Counted from the first letter of the stretch, positions 57,801 through 62,555 are shown. The stretch: DNA of 64,000 bases from Patiria miniata (GCF_015706575.1 NW_024037050.1:6262001-6326000); one strand, 5' to 3'. Translations and numbers: made by a program. The notes: generated from the letters alone by a model not told the origin.

Positions 57801-58814
57801 TAGAAACACAGGGCATAACACTGATCGGAGCCTTTTCTGGCTGGACAAAAGGTTAAACATTGGCAGGTGACATGGAAAAATCACTGTGTCGCACGTGCGT
57901 GCATGTACTGTACGCAATGGTACCAGCGCACGTACAGCACCGTACCGTCCGCTATAATATAGCACATGGCTGGTCGGTAACGGGTAGCCTTGTGAACGAT
58001 CCAGTGGATAAAATAATTATGTTGAGCGATTTTCGGAGGTTTCAGATTGAGTTGTACAAAATGCAATGCTTTAAAAATCATGATGATTATCTCAAGGATA
58101 GCGAAGAGAACATTAGCGAAACATTTCACTGGCATTTGTTGGAAGAGAAAGACGATAATGCCTGATTTTCCCCACGTACGAATGCAAGTGAAGTAGTGGA
58201 GTTGTGTGGTTGAATCATGGACATGATTGAAGCACCATGAACGGTGCCTTGTCTTTCAGACTTTTTCCTCGACTTTCTCAAGTAAGAAGTGAACTTCTTT
58301 GTTGATGACTCCATTACTCTAACTGTTATTCAGGCGTTTTATGCAATGAAAACACTGACCTTTTTTTTTTCATCGTAAAATTTTGTTTGAATCGAAAATA
58401 AAGCAGGAGTTGGTGTCCGGAAATTGGGCATGAAGTGTATTGTACATGCATGTACATGTACATGTACATGTGTGTAACTGCAGTGCGGCCCAGATTTCGG
58501 ACACGTATTTTTGTTCGGCCTATTTTCCAATTTTTTTGCCATGTGCCAGTTTCATCTCTGAATTTGATGAACTTCGAAATAGTGAAACAATTTTTATCAT
58601 TATTGTGGAAACATTTTTTATTATTATTGCAACATTTGTTTGTTATGTTCACTGTGTGTCATGTTGTGATTGTGTCTTTTTTTTCCCCCTTTTTGTTTAG
58701 TATTATTTATCCGCTGCTGACTTTGAGAAAGTCTTTAAGATGAAGTTCGAAGCTTACGTCAAGTTACCAGCATGGAAAAGAACCAACTTGCGAAAGGGAA
58801 ACAAGCTTTTCTAG
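15756..58814 (+). CDS. villin-type protein (six gelsolin domains + headpiece), 23 coding exons
   Basis: The exons are 15756-15899, 23436-23501, 24747-24878, 25450-25555, 25847-25957, 27276-27468, 28405-28483, 29850-29948, 36997-37150, 38640-38764, 39961-40098, 41095-41253, 42265-42375, 43016-43099, 44196-44254, 45891-45990, 47329-47466, 48916-48981, 49543-49668, 52682-52747, 55576-55605, 56842-56949 and 58701-58814. They encode about 836 residues (vertebrate villin is about 827). Rough domains: G1 17-120, G2 140-240, G3 255-360, G4 395-510, G5 525-620, G6 630-735, linker, headpiece 774-836. Typical motifs are [51 protein letters not shown] and the final KLF. Family role: calcium-regulated actin severing, capping and, through the headpiece, bundling, in cytoplasm and microvilli. 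One base appears missing at two sites in exon 3 and one in exon 6, so the literal reading frame breaks. Villin versus advillin/villin-like paralogue cannot be told here. Confidence 0.95.
16750..17030 (+). mobile_element. tRNA-headed SINE with V-domain-like core
   Basis: The 5' part has an A-box-like GTGGCTAGGGTTTGTGAC and a B-box GGGGTTCGAATCC. It is followed by a core containing CTGCGATGGACTGGCATCCC, similar to the conserved core of many metazoan SINEs, and a TTTACTTTACTTT tail. Confidence 0.7.
17335..17705. repeat. minisatellite of ATGGCCAC(AGTATG) units with inverted stretches
   Basis: The words ATGATGGCCACAGT, CTTCTCCATGATGGCCAC and GGCCATCATACTGTCAC alternate. The two GGCCATCATACTGTCAC stretches reverse the direct units, so parts can fold. 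It opens frames on both strands that I do not regard as genes. Confidence 0.8.
17811..17905 (+). mobile_element. retro-like 3' tail repeat (CCAGGGTAGCC family)
   Basis: ACCAGGGTAGCCCCATCAGTT then CTCCCTGGGGGCCC, preceded by an A/T tract. The same word set occurs inverted at 6335-6440, and a weaker relative lies at 39280-39400. Confidence 0.6.
18658..19214 (+). mobile_element. TTAA MITE family, diverged copy
   Basis: Collinear with 19952-20474: GCATTTGCTGTAATTTTCAG start, GTCAGGGAACCAGACTAGC, GCACCCGTTCA, and a GTACATTCCT end. Its central palindrome has decayed to TTTCCAA (19036) and TTGGAAA (19054). The left flank is TTAA; the right flank has lost it. Confidence 0.75.
19952..20474 (+). mobile_element. 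TTAA MITE family, intact copy
   Basis: 523 bp, flanked by TTAA at 19948-19951 and 20475-20478. Termini AGGGAATGTAC and GTATATTCCCT form TIRs. A perfect 34-bp palindrome (20285-20318, half-site TTTCCAACGGTGGTCGG) sits off-centre. No open frame of note. TTAA duplication is the hallmark of piggyBac-type transposases. Confidence 0.85.
20636..21003 (+). repeat. dispersed repeat, family R1, longest copy
   Basis: Collinear with 15389-15578 at its left part and with 26995-27245 at its right part (CACAAATGGCATTCA, AGAAGTTACTGAGTAATTTG, GGTTCCTGACATC, CTGATGCAC-like end). Confidence 0.7.
21037..21739 (+). mobile_element. TA-flanked pogo/Tigger-like MITE carrying a nested TTAA MITE
   Basis: TIRs CAGTCGAGTCTCGTTAATAC and the complement of GTACTAACGAGATTCGACTG, with TA on both sides (21035-36, 21740-41). 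Without the insert (21196-21707 plus one TTAA) it matches the 187-bp copy at 55961-56147. TA target and CAGT-start TIRs fit Tc1/mariner-pogo non-autonomous elements. Confidence 0.85.
21196..21707 (-). mobile_element. TTAA MITE family, copy nested in a pogo-like MITE
   Basis: 512 bp, reverse orientation relative to 19952-20474, with TIRs AGGGAATATAC / GTATATTCCCT and TTAA at 21192-21195 and 21708-21711. It carries the 34-bp palindrome at 21354-21387 with half-site TTTCCAACGCTGATCGG. Confidence 0.9.
23436..23501 (+). CDS. villin exon c2 (G1)
   Basis: Acceptor TTTTGTGCTGCAG, donor GTACAG. The 22 residues include [11 protein letters not shown], the central G1 strand, running straight on into the DE of c3. 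Phase 0 both ends. Confidence 0.9.
23655..23815. repeat. inverted pair of tRNA-like sequences
   Basis: Left arm (minus) and right arm (plus) both read GGTAAGACGTCTGCACT, then GGAGGTCG(C/T)GGGTTCGAG, with a B-box-like GGTTCGAG(T/G)CC. The arms meet at the CCACTCGAC repeats near 23715-23740. There is no acceptor stem or discriminator that would make a functional tRNA. Confidence 0.75.
23984..24372. repeat. 23-bp minisatellite, 17 copies
   Basis: Unit AAATAGAAGTTCCATTGCA then T/C and GGT. The T/C variant order along the array is TTTT CCCCC TTTT C T C T, with one copy ending CACGTT. Because 23 is not a multiple of three and units lack stops, all three minus frames are open; no gene is implied. 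Confidence 0.95.
24480..24568. repeat. imperfect long hairpin (MITE remnant)
   Basis: The outer arms GAAAGAATAATTT / AAATTATTCTTAC and inner arms CAGATGGAAC / GTTCCATCTG are nested around 24524. Confidence 0.65.
24747..24878 (+). CDS. villin exon c3 (end of G1), with two apparent 1-base deletions
   Basis: Acceptor TTGATTGCGTGTAG, donor GTAAGC. The residues read DE, then [17 protein letters not shown] (frame +1), then TQHREVE...SSYFKQI (frame +2), all collinear with family G1. Exon length is 132, but neighbours c2 (phase 0 out) and c4 (one base to complete a codon) require 134, so exactly two bases are missing. The sites are after GATGAG (24752/24753) and within the C4 run 24804-24807. Read literally, the frame hits a stop in c4. 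Homopolymer undercall is likeliest. Confidence 0.88.
24879..25449. other. villin intron after c3
   Basis: 571 bp with a G-tract (25224-25236); nothing else seen. Confidence 0.7.
25450..25555 (+). CDS. villin exon c4 (G1-G2 linker and start of G2)
   Basis: Acceptor CTTTTTAG, donor GTAAGT. One base completes an Ile codon with c3, then [14 protein letters not shown] and VKGKRNVRV follow. KGGxASGF is a family signature just before G2, where phosphoinositide and actin-side binding map in relatives. Confidence 0.93.
25847..25957 (+). CDS. villin exon c5 (G2)
   Basis: Acceptor GGTTTTCTAG, donor GTAGGG. Encodes [16 protein letters not shown] and [16 protein letters not shown], the canonical G2 strands. 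Phase 0 both ends. Confidence 0.93.
26050..26190 (+). mobile_element. truncated copy of the 33870-34111 element
   Basis: Shares CAAAGGTTTTGCGGTATTCGG, GATGACGGATAAACACGCA and GCGAGGCCGGAA in order with 33870-34111; the right end is missing. Confidence 0.65.
26190..26425 (+). mobile_element. dispersed repeat, uninterrupted copy
   Basis: Reverse-oriented relative of 6275-6660 without the inserted CCAGGGTAGCC segment. Confidence 0.55.
26995..27245 (+). repeat. dispersed repeat R1 next to the c6 acceptor
   Basis: Collinear with 20755-21000 (TTGATTTTCAATGTAACCTGG, CACAAATGGCATTCA, AGAAGTTACTAAGTAATTTG, GGTTCCTGACATCG). It ends at CTGATGCACAACC, directly before the exon's pyrimidine tract. Confidence 0.65.
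27276..27468 (+). CDS. villin exon c6 (end of G2, linker, start of G3), with one apparent 1-base deletion
   Basis: Acceptor TTTTGTTTTGAAG, donor GTAAGA. It begins GGQYA in the frame set by c5, then continues [20 protein letters not shown] in the next frame. The alignment with the family pattern (G-x-x-x-A-K-x-x-R-D-x-x-x-GG) needs one base inserted at 27290/27291 (GCC-AG-ATG). Observed length is 193; 194 is needed to fit both neighbours. The acidic segment [10 protein letters not shown]...FKNSPEEDE is the G2-G3 linker. Confidence 0.88.
27469..28404. other. villin intron after c6
   Basis: A small hairpin (27880-27912, arms CTATGGGGCTC) sits after CCTAGAACTATG, a word also found in the 9.5-kb hairpin. 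The rest is plain. Confidence 0.6.
28405..28483 (+). CDS. villin exon c7 (G3)
   Basis: Acceptor CTCTCTCCCAG, donor GTAAGT. Its first base completes His with c6, giving [13 protein letters not shown] and [18 protein letters not shown] is a strongly conserved G3 motif. Confidence 0.93.
28484..29849. other. villin intron after c7
   Basis: Contains a 'CCTCAATCCTGCAAAATCC' family repeat (28563-28967). The sequence 29260-29785 ends GATGGACACTACCTTTAAG and may be another decayed element, but I could not pair its ends. Confidence 0.6.
28563..28967 (+). mobile_element. TTAACCCTAAC-ended MITE, single unit
   Basis: Starts TTAACCCTAACC, ends CTAGGAATTTAGAGTTAAA, with internal GGATTTTGCAGGATTGAGG motifs repeated several times. 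Collinear with both arms of 37231-38228. Confidence 0.75.
29850..29948 (+). CDS. villin exon c8 (G3)
   Basis: Acceptor CTTCCAACAG, donor GTGAAG. Encodes [20 protein letters not shown], the G3 calcium-site Asp region and the central strand. Phase 0 both ends. Next to its donor the sequence is GC-rich (29950-30050). Confidence 0.93.
31175..31621. mobile_element. TIR MITE, 447 bp
   Basis: TGAGTGCGTTCGATTACTTC at the left and GAAGTAATCGAACGCACTCA at the right are exact inverted copies and extend imperfectly through AGCTTACTCG / CGAGTAAGCG. The TIR style resembles hAT-type MITEs; I could not define a target duplication. Confidence 0.8.
32877..33130 (+). mobile_element. one-ended relative of 47756-48413
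   Basis: Starts ACAGAGTGAGTCAAAAAGAAA, matching the terminus CAGGGTAAGTCAAAAAGAAAG; no partner end found. The right boundary is a guess. Confidence 0.4.
33870..34111. mobile_element. TTAA-flanked MITE, second family, 242 bp
   Basis: Ends CCAGTTCGCGCC and GGCGCGAACTGG, flanked by TTAA at 33866-33869 and 34112-34115. Higher GC than its surroundings. Confidence 0.85.
34834..35103. mobile_element. TIR MITE, 270 bp
   Basis: GGGTCATTCTCTAAATCTGG at the left mirrors the complement of a right end reading GGATCATTCTATATACTTAGG, with several mismatches. Confidence 0.55.
36640..36765. repeat. tRNA-like sequence with inverted duplicate of its 3' half
   Basis: The right half has A-box-like CAGTTGGTAGAGCAACAG and B-box GGTTCAAACCCCGCTCC. 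The left half is an inverted copy of the 3' part (GGAGTGGGGTTTGAGCC...CTCCGGATTGCCGTTC). The same tRNA-like head occurs at 57241 and 62186. Confidence 0.75.
36997..37150 (+). CDS. villin exon c9 (end of G3)
   Basis: Acceptor CGGAATACAG, donor GTAAGT. Encodes [20 protein letters not shown], then [12 protein letters not shown]. FIKxKxYP and the NDGGE turn are family signatures. Ends phase 1. Confidence 0.94.
37151..38639. other. villin intron after c9
   Basis: About two thirds is the fold-back 37231-38228; the rest is plain. Confidence 0.7.
37231..38228. mobile_element. 1-kb fold-back made of two inverted MITE units
   Basis: Left arm about 37231-37590 (minus) and right arm about 37810-38228 (plus) are copies of the 28563-28967 unit, tail outward, around a 210-bp spacer. 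Outer ends TTAACCCTAACTC / GTTGGGGTTAA; the inner ends also read TTAGGG / CCCTAA. Arm differences are dispersed, so it is not an assembly duplicate. Confidence 0.8.
38640..38764 (+). CDS. villin exon c10 (G3-G4 linker, start of G4)
   Basis: Acceptor AAACAATTCAG, donor GTAAAA. Completes Ala with c9, then [15 protein letters not shown] and the acidic linker ending [10 protein letters not shown]. FDATxxH and DDGxG mark the linker that joins the two halves of villin. Confidence 0.93.
38765..39960. other. villin intron after c10
   Basis: A weak relative of the CCAGGGTAGCC tail (39280-39400, CCCCAGGGTGTGCCC ... TGGGGGCCC); otherwise nothing. Confidence 0.6.
39961..40098 (+). CDS. villin exon c11 (G4)
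   Basis: Acceptor TTTGTCCTCGGCAG, donor GTCAGT. Encodes [20 protein letters not shown], then [12 protein letters not shown] and YIIFFWQ. Parallels c1-c2 of G1, as expected from the internal duplication of gelsolin halves. Confidence 0.95.
40099..41094. other. villin intron after c11
   Basis: 996 bp, AT-rich, with a GTTTGTTTGTTT run near 40685; no gene or clear element. Confidence 0.65.
41095..41253 (+). CDS. villin exon c12 (G4)
   Basis: Acceptor GTCTCCAACAG, donor GTATGT. Encodes [20 protein letters not shown], then [12 protein letters not shown] and FKGKMIIHL. The QDE calcium-site motif is present. 159 nt, phase 0 both ends; equivalent to c3 of G1. Confidence 0.95.
41311..41347. repeat. 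hairpin with GTTACTCACGTTAC arms
   Basis: GGTTACTCACGTTAC and GTAACGTGAGTAAC are inverted copies around CAAACT. A similar GTAACTCGCGTTA word is tandemly repeated at 54376-54423. Confidence 0.7.
41770..42150 (+). mobile_element. SINE with tRNA-like B box and ATT-rich tail
   Basis: B-box-like GGGTTCGAATCC, core CTTCGGATGGGACGTAAAGCC, 3' end AGCGCTATATAAATACAGTTATTATTATT. This arrangement is common in deuterostome SINEs mobilised by CR1/L2-type LINEs; family name not assigned. Confidence 0.7.
42265..42375 (+). CDS. villin exon c13 (G4-G5)
   Basis: Acceptor ATTTCCCTCAG, donor GTGAGT. Encodes [11 protein letters not shown], then [18 protein letters not shown]. Repeats the KGGxASGF theme of c4. 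Phase 0. Confidence 0.95.
42376..43015. other. villin intron after c13
   Basis: 640 bp with no recognisable feature. Confidence 0.7.
43016..43099 (+). CDS. villin exon c14 (G5)
   Basis: Acceptor TTCTGTTGAAG, donor GTAAGC. Encodes [17 protein letters not shown] and YLWCGK, a near-exact match to the G5 signature of villins. Confidence 0.96.
43100..44195. other. villin intron after c14
   Basis: Nearly filled by the TIR element 43254-44157. Confidence 0.65.
43254..44157. mobile_element. non-autonomous TIR element, about 0.9 kb
   Basis: The left end GAGTTGCCACAGTCGTGGAAA mirrors the complement of the right CACGACTTTCC...CAGGGTTTCCACAGG imperfectly. Many AAAGTCACGGAA words lie near both ends and TTCCTACTTTTT blocks inside. 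Resembles hAT-type internal-deletion derivatives; no transposase seen. Confidence 0.55.
44196..44254 (+). CDS. villin exon c15 (G5)
   Basis: Acceptor TTTTTAAACAG, donor GTAGGC. Encodes [19 protein letters not shown] and two bases of Arg. GxSGDERE is a conserved G5 motif. Phase 2 out. Confidence 0.94.
44340..45320. repeat. 64-bp minisatellite, about 15 copies
   Basis: Each unit reads roughly TTGGACAGGATTTCTTTTTC, TGAATTCAGGATTTTTTTCA, GGATTTTTCCTGATTTCCGG, ATTA. One unit is itself built of GGATTTTT/TCCTGATT sub-blocks. Copies vary by 1-3 bases and in T-run length. Confidence 0.95.
45370..45565. repeat. local direct and inverted repeat of ACCGATA(A/G)TGTA
   Basis: AACCGATAATGTAACAAA and TTGACCGATAGTGTA recur at 45405-45480 and 45525-45565, with reversed ACACTATC(A/G)GTC at 45490-45525. 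Confidence 0.7.
45565..45830 (-). mobile_element. SINE in reverse orientation
   Basis: On the minus strand a tRNA-like GGTTCAATGGTGAAGGTGTTCGAC region, GGGATCGAACCATGG, a GTGCTTGTGTTCTTGGGCAA core and a GCGAAGCGCTTTGAG 3' end. It shares the layout of the 41.8-kb SINE. Confidence 0.55.
45891..45990 (+). CDS. villin exon c16 (G5)
   Basis: Acceptor CATTTTTAG, donor GTATGC. One base completes Arg, then [20 protein letters not shown] and [13 protein letters not shown]. EGQEPxxFW / ALGGKxxYAN is the G5 C-terminal signature. Confidence 0.95.
45991..47328. other. villin intron after c16
   Basis: Contains a TIR element (46182-46501); 46510-47320 has no recognisable feature. Confidence 0.65.
46182..46501. 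mobile_element. TIR MITE, 320 bp, family also at 62556-62822
   Basis: ACTTAGGCCAAGTTCGGGCA at the left, TGCGCGAACTTGGCCTAAGT at the right. Internal words ACCATTAGTCGAC, GTGACGTA and TGCGCACT are shared in order with the 62.6-kb copy. Confidence 0.8.
47329..47466 (+). CDS. villin exon c17 (G6)
   Basis: Acceptor TCTCCTCTCAG, donor GTAAGA. Encodes [19 protein letters not shown], then [11 protein letters not shown]. PRLFxCSN and DDVMLLD are G6 signatures with the calcium-site Asp pair. Confidence 0.95.
47756..48413. mobile_element. TIR element, 658 bp
   Basis: CAGGGTAAGTCAAAAAGAAA at the left mirrors the right TTTCTTTTTGACTCACCCTG. The left flank is TA and the right TT, so the target site has probably mutated. 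TIR style fits Tc1/mariner relatives; no open transposase. Confidence 0.75.
48416..48600 (+). repeat. dispersed repeat ATTCATAAATACCT, copy 1
   Basis: Collinear with 56152-56300: ATTCATAAATACCT, GAGAG(T/C)C(T/C)GTCAC, GTGGT(C/T)TTAAAC(T/C)GCCG, CAGTATGCGC. Confidence 0.6.
48916..48981 (+). CDS. villin exon c18 (G6)
   Basis: Acceptor GTTGTTGTGTAG, donor GTAAGT. Encodes [20 protein letters not shown] and AQ, the central G6 strand and long helix. Phase 0. Confidence 0.95.
48982..49542. other. villin intron after c18
   Basis: Holds the TA-flanked MITE 49183-49399. Confidence 0.7.
49183..49399. mobile_element. TIR MITE, about 215 bp
   Basis: Ends TACCCGGGTCGACTCGGG and the complement of CCGAGTCGACCCGGGTA; near-perfect TIRs continue through TTAGCC / GGCTAA. 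The outer TA may be the target site. Confidence 0.85.
49543..49668 (+). CDS. villin exon c19 (end of G6)
   Basis: Acceptor CTTTTCTTCAG, donor GTAAAG. Encodes [20 protein letters not shown], then [18 protein letters not shown]. FTGxFxAWxP is the G6 end motif. The frame stays open into the intron to 50175 (see findings). Confidence 0.95.
49860..50065. repeat. polypyrimidine (CCCCAC/CCCTCC) low-complexity tract
   Basis: About 200 bp nearly free of G on the plus strand. It yields Pro-rich plus frames and Gly-rich minus frames. Confidence 0.9.
50640..50935 (-). mobile_element. tRNA-headed SINE, reverse orientation
   Basis: On the minus strand GTCAGGTTGGCGTAGCGGTA (A-box region), GGGTTCGAATACCGCC (B box), then a CTGATTCCGTAGG / GGGGTTTTCCTCCCACC body and an A/T tail at 50640. 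Confidence 0.75.
51020..51125 (-). repeat. tRNA-like remnant, reverse orientation
   Basis: Minus strand GTCAGCTCAGCAGTCAAGTT, then GGTGGTGGGTTCAAGTCCCACC, resembling a tRNA body. No complete acceptor stem, so not called as a tRNA gene. Confidence 0.5.
51190..51213. repeat. 24-bp perfect palindrome
   Basis: TTTATTGCACAG followed at once by CTGTGCAATAAA. Confidence 0.8.
52682..52747 (+). CDS. villin exon c20 (G6-headpiece linker)
   Basis: Acceptor TTACAACAG, donor GTAAGA. 22 residues [20 protein letters not shown] and IA: charged, helical-looking linker. Phase 0. Confidence 0.88.
53033..53454. mobile_element. TIR MITE, 422 bp
   Basis: ATTATGTGAGGCATTTTGGC at the left, GCCAGAACGCTTCACATAAT at the right; the inner arms GACAGAACTGGGC / GCCCAGTTCTG also pair. 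Confidence 0.8.
54376..54423. repeat. 15-16 bp tandem (GGTAACTCGCGTTA), three copies
   Basis: GGTAACTCGCGTTACA, GTAACTCGCGTTAT, GGTAACTCGCGTTGC in a row. Confidence 0.85.
55576..55605 (+). CDS. villin exon c21 (30-nt micro-exon in linker)
   Basis: Acceptor TCTAACCCCGCAG, encodes [10 protein letters not shown], donor GTAGGT. A second in-phase donor (GTGAGA) lies at 55591, after the Met codon. Both forms keep the frame. Support is splice sites and phase, not homology, since this linker is poorly conserved. Confidence 0.65.
55961..56147 (+). mobile_element. TA-flanked pogo/Tigger-like MITE, empty (uninterrupted) copy
   Basis: 187 bp, TIRs CAGTTGAGTCTCGTTAATAC and the complement of GTACTAACGAGATTCAACTG, TA at 55959-60 and 56148-49. 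Its TTAA at 56116-56119 is exactly where the 21-kb copy carries an insertion. Confidence 0.9.
56152..56300 (+). repeat. dispersed repeat ATTCATAAATACCT, copy 2
   Basis: Collinear with 48416-48600; like that copy it begins right at the end of a TIR element. Confidence 0.6.
56842..56949 (+). CDS. villin exon c22 (linker and start of headpiece)
   Basis: Acceptor TTTTCCAACTAG, donor GTAAGG. Encodes [20 protein letters not shown] and [22 protein letters not shown] and LPxGVDxxKKE are the N-terminal subdomain of the villin headpiece. Confidence 0.95.
57198..57320 (+). mobile_element. tRNA-like SINE fragment
   Basis: GGGCTGGATAGCTCAGTTGG (A box) and GGTTCAAACCCTGCTCCAGTC (B box), preceded by CCTTGAACAAAGACAGTGAC as in 62140-62275. 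Confidence 0.75.
58440..58472. repeat. ACATGT simple repeat
   Basis: TGTACATGCATGTACATGTA continued by more ACATGT units; self-complementary. Confidence 0.8.
58701..58814 (+). CDS. villin exon c23 (headpiece C-terminal subdomain and stop)
   Basis: Acceptor TTTTTGTTTAG, stop TAG 58812-58814. Encodes [20 protein letters not shown], then [17 protein letters not shown]. It aligns gap-free with the 35-residue headpiece subdomain: core Phe positions F, F, Y; LPxWK and terminal LF kept; the basic KKEK actin-binding cluster reads RKGN. Confidence 0.97.
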   Translation, partial: YYLSAADFEKVFKMKFEAYVKLPAWKRTNLRKGNKLF

Positions 58815-61800
58815 ACATTTTTTTCGAGCTGTCAAGAAAAAAGGTTGGGTTGTAATTAAAACTTCTCAAAACTGATGTATTATTTCTGACGCTGTAGTTT
58901 TAGAGAATATTAAATTCAACCGAATGTTTGGAGAAAAAGCTGCAATTGTTTTTGGTTTCCTCAAGGGAAGACTGCTCATTATAGATAATTTATAAACAAG
59001 TCTATTGCATATTGATTTCGTAATTTTAAGATTTGTTAATACAGAGTTTTTGTTTTCTGGAATATTAGTTTGTGTGTTAATAAGAGGTGTCAGAGTATTT
59101 TGAATTCTTGAATTGAAAAATTAAACAAATACAGCCTTATTGATAACTGCTGTTTCGTAATGATGAACGTTTGAATGCACGGCTGCAGAAGTTATTTCAG
59201 TTATTTTTTTTTATTGGTAAAAATACATGCTTTTTGGTACTGAATATTGTCATTTTCTAAAATTTCATGCATGTCTAATCAAATGAACCTTTATTTTCCA
59301 GAGATCCGACTCACAATTTTGAAAATGGAAATATTCAAAAAGCAATGGGAATTTGTGCCCATTATATTTTTTGTTAGTTTTTTTTGGGGGGGGGTTGTGC
59401 GTGGTGGAAATTACAGTAAATATAAGTGCATGACATACAAATTTTAGTTGAACTTAGAAAATTGCTCAGGTTTCAAAATAGGAAATGTTAGATATAGAGG
59501 CAGGAAAATAGAAGAGTGACAGTTGTGGTCTAGAATCGAATGGTAAGTTTAACTTTAAGAAAAGAGACTGATTATTTGCATGTTTCATTGTTGCGAAGCA
59601 TTTGGCTAACCGTAGGCTTAAACTTTGTGTCTGAAGTCTGGTGTCTGTACACACGGTGGTCAACATTCAAAGGTTGAGTCAAGAGACCAGACTCTGACTG
59701 GCTGGCATTGTTTTGATAAGGCTGATGTTATTATTGTATGTTTAATAAGTTGTATCACAAGAGGGCGGTGTTTATATTTAGCAGTCTCACGTAAAGGCAA
59801 GAGTTATCTTGTAGGTTGAGCTGACAGATTAGCTGATTTCTCAGCAGATTTTTGGAGTATCTTTGTCCCTTTCCGGGAGTCCAGAAACATTTTAGTGTGC
59901 CTGTACTTCAGTTTGTGCTTTCTGAAAAATTCCTTTCCCTGCTAATATTTTTTTTAAACGCGTTCTCAAGCTTGTATCAAGGATGTGACGAAAAATTGGG
60001 AAACTTGATTGATTTCCCAGCTGTCTTTCACAGCGTCACAGCCTTAGTGTCTTTCTCACCGATCCATTCCCTGATGAGTCCGATTCTGTCTGTTGGTCTG
60101 TCCATCTAACCATCTGTCTGTAGTCGGATATTTCAACCTTTTCTCCACTCCCCACTGCTTGTTTTGATTCATGTTCCCTTCCTTTTCAGTTTCAAAACAG
60201 CTCGTTTTGGGACTTATACCCAAAATCCAAAAGTCAATTTGTATCACTCGTCTGTAGCTGCCGTTTCATCTTTCTACTTTGGATGATTCAAGCAATCCAG
60301 TAATTATATGATAAGTTGTGCTTGGATACTTTGAACACTAAGCTTTACATTGAAGGCTTATGGTGGATATGGGACAAAGAAGGTTTGATGAGGGCCTATA
60401 GATCCTCCACCACTTGTGACATGTTTAGAAAAAATGCTAACGTTGTCCAAGAAATGTTTTGAACGTCGGAACACTTGGCCCTTCTAAACATTGGCTCACT
60501 CTCAGAAATGATTCACACTGAAGATCATCTTAAAGGCACGTTTCTCAAATTCTAACCTGCCTTTACGCATTTGACTGGAAAAGTTTTGTAAAAATTAAGC
60601 CGTTTTTTAAATTCCCATACTAAATGTTCTGTTTTGTTGGCTGCATTTGGCAAAAAAAAAAAAATAACCATGCATGAGAATTTGAGGACTGTATCATGTG
60701 TGGTGAGTAATGGAGTGCCTTTTTCTATAATAATGAAACAATCTTGTAAGATTTCATCCCTGCATGGTGGCTGTTTTTAAAGTACACTGTACGCAAAAAA
60801 ATGCATTGCGTTAAAAAAAGGACAATCTTGTTAGCCTTGTGTTCTTAGGATTCTTACTTTTGAAATAATAGTCTAGAATATATGGTTTCTTTAATCAAAT
60901 ATTGTTTCATATATGAAATATAATATCAGTATAATCTATAGTGGCTTATTTAAAAAGAAAAAATAGAAGTAGATTTGGAATTGCTAATATAAATATGCCG
61001 ACAGAGGAACTATTTTTAGCATTGAATGGATACAGTGACTTGATATCACAGATTTTGCAGAAATTGAAGTTTACAAAAAGTGCCAGATTTTTAATGAATA
61101 AAAGGACAATTCTATAAGCTGCCTTAGCAGTGCTTTATTTACATGTACCATAGAAAATGATAGTCTTTTAACATTTACGCAGATCTTTATGATTGATTAG
61201 CATATTTTTGGCTAGGGAATCATTGTTTTAAATATTCACTTGTAATTGAAATCTACGACACAAACATTTGATTTTTTGTTTGTTTTTTTAAGTCTGTACT
61301 TAAGCATCTGATGTTGTGAATTCTTATTTTACATCTGTTTTCATCAATTCGTGCCTAAGGTGTCATTTCAAATAACAAAATGACATTTTTTCCCCCGATT
61401 TCTGCTATTTTTGTCCAATGGACAAAGAAAGGCTACACATTTGGAAACCACAAAGCATATTTTGTTGAATTTCCTTCCATTCAGTCAATGAAAAACAGGT
61501 CAAGAGAATCGTTTCTATTTTGCATCCCATCTATTTTGATTGCTGTTGTATGCCAAAGTCAGGAACGAAACAAAATTTGAATTGCTTTGTGAAAAAAAAC
61601 CTATTAAATATCTTTCACATCTTTCACTTTTTCATTTTAGTTTTGTGATTGTTCATGTTGCCATAGTAACCATTTTGTTTTATTTGAAAAGTGTGGATTA
61701 GTTTTTGTTTGTATATTTTGTGAGTTTTTTTTTTAATTTGTAATTATTATTTGAGTTGTAGTTGCACCAAATACCGAGGCAAGGTAACTCTCGATTTGAC

Positions 61801-62020
61801 AAATTTACGATTTGGTCATGCCAACTGTCATTTTTCATGACGAGAGTTAGCATTTTCATTTGGGAACTTTGTCCCATAATTTTTTTGGAGTCATTATAAA
61901 CCATACAATTTCATTTTTCGGTTGCGAATTCAGTCATTGTGGATACTGATTATCTATTTCATATTTCAGTTATACCATTTTCTTAAAAATTGTAATAAAA
62001 ATATTAAAGCTGTATCCTCT
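58815..62020 (+). other. villin 3' UTR (inferred)
   Basis: AT-rich with no coding signal. The best end is AATAAA at 61994-61999 plus ATTAAA at 62003-62008; earlier options are AATAAA at 61097-61102 and ATTAAA near 59120, so alternative 3' ends are possible. The true extent is not visible from sequence. Confidence 0.4.
61994..62008 (+). terminator. candidate polyadenylation signals
   Basis: Overlapping AATAAA and ATTAAA hexamers followed by a CTCTCTGAGTG stretch. Inference only. Confidence 0.35.
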
Positions 62021-62139
62021 CTGAGTGAACCCCGTTTGCTATTTCCCAGGTTTGCAACATTGCTGATGTTGCTTGCATCGTGACTTTGGGCGCGATCCCT
62101 GGCTGCATGGCATATAGGGGTTTATGGCTTCCGACTAGC

Positions 62140-62275
62140 ACCCCTTGAATAAAGATATTGACAAAATGGGGAACCGCCAACATAGGGCTGGATAGCTCAG
62201 TTGGTAGAGCACTATAACGATATTCCTGAGGTCGTAGGTTCAGACCCCGCTACAGTCAATTTCTTTATTCAACTT
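62140..62275 (+). mobile_element. tRNA-derived SINE
   Basis: GGATAGCTCAGTTGGTAGAGC and GGTTCAGACCCCGCTACAGTC are tRNA A and B boxes; the upstream part matches 57198. The acceptor stem does not pair, so not a tRNA gene. Confidence 0.8.
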
Positions 62276-62555
62276 TTAAATTAATTTTTATTGCACTCAG
62301 ATGGAATGAATTGGGAAAACAAGTAACAATTTATTGTGTAGTTTGATAAACTCATTATTTAGACTGTGTTTCTGCAAAATGCAGAACCTTTGCACATAAA
62401 CTCCGCATTCGTGCCTTGTTCAGAACACATTCCTGCCTTTGGTAGTGTTTTTCCTTTTAACCCAAGCTCAAATAAGCTAAAAGTTTAAACCTGATTTTAG
62501 GATATTTCACATTTCACAGAAACGGTATCCAATGGCATGCATTGTTAATCATCAT

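Larger units (their letters stand above)
56950..58700. other. villin intron after c22
   Basis: tRNA-like SINE (57198-57320) and a short ACATGT run (58440-58472); otherwise no feature. Confidence 0.65.

Noticed and set aside
57860..58165. 101-codon plus-strand frame
   Set aside because: Lies within the last villin intron with no splice support or family motif.
62186..62260. Functional tRNA gene
   Set aside because: A and B boxes are present, but the acceptor stem does not pair and the flanks match another copy at 57.2 kb, so it is a SINE head.
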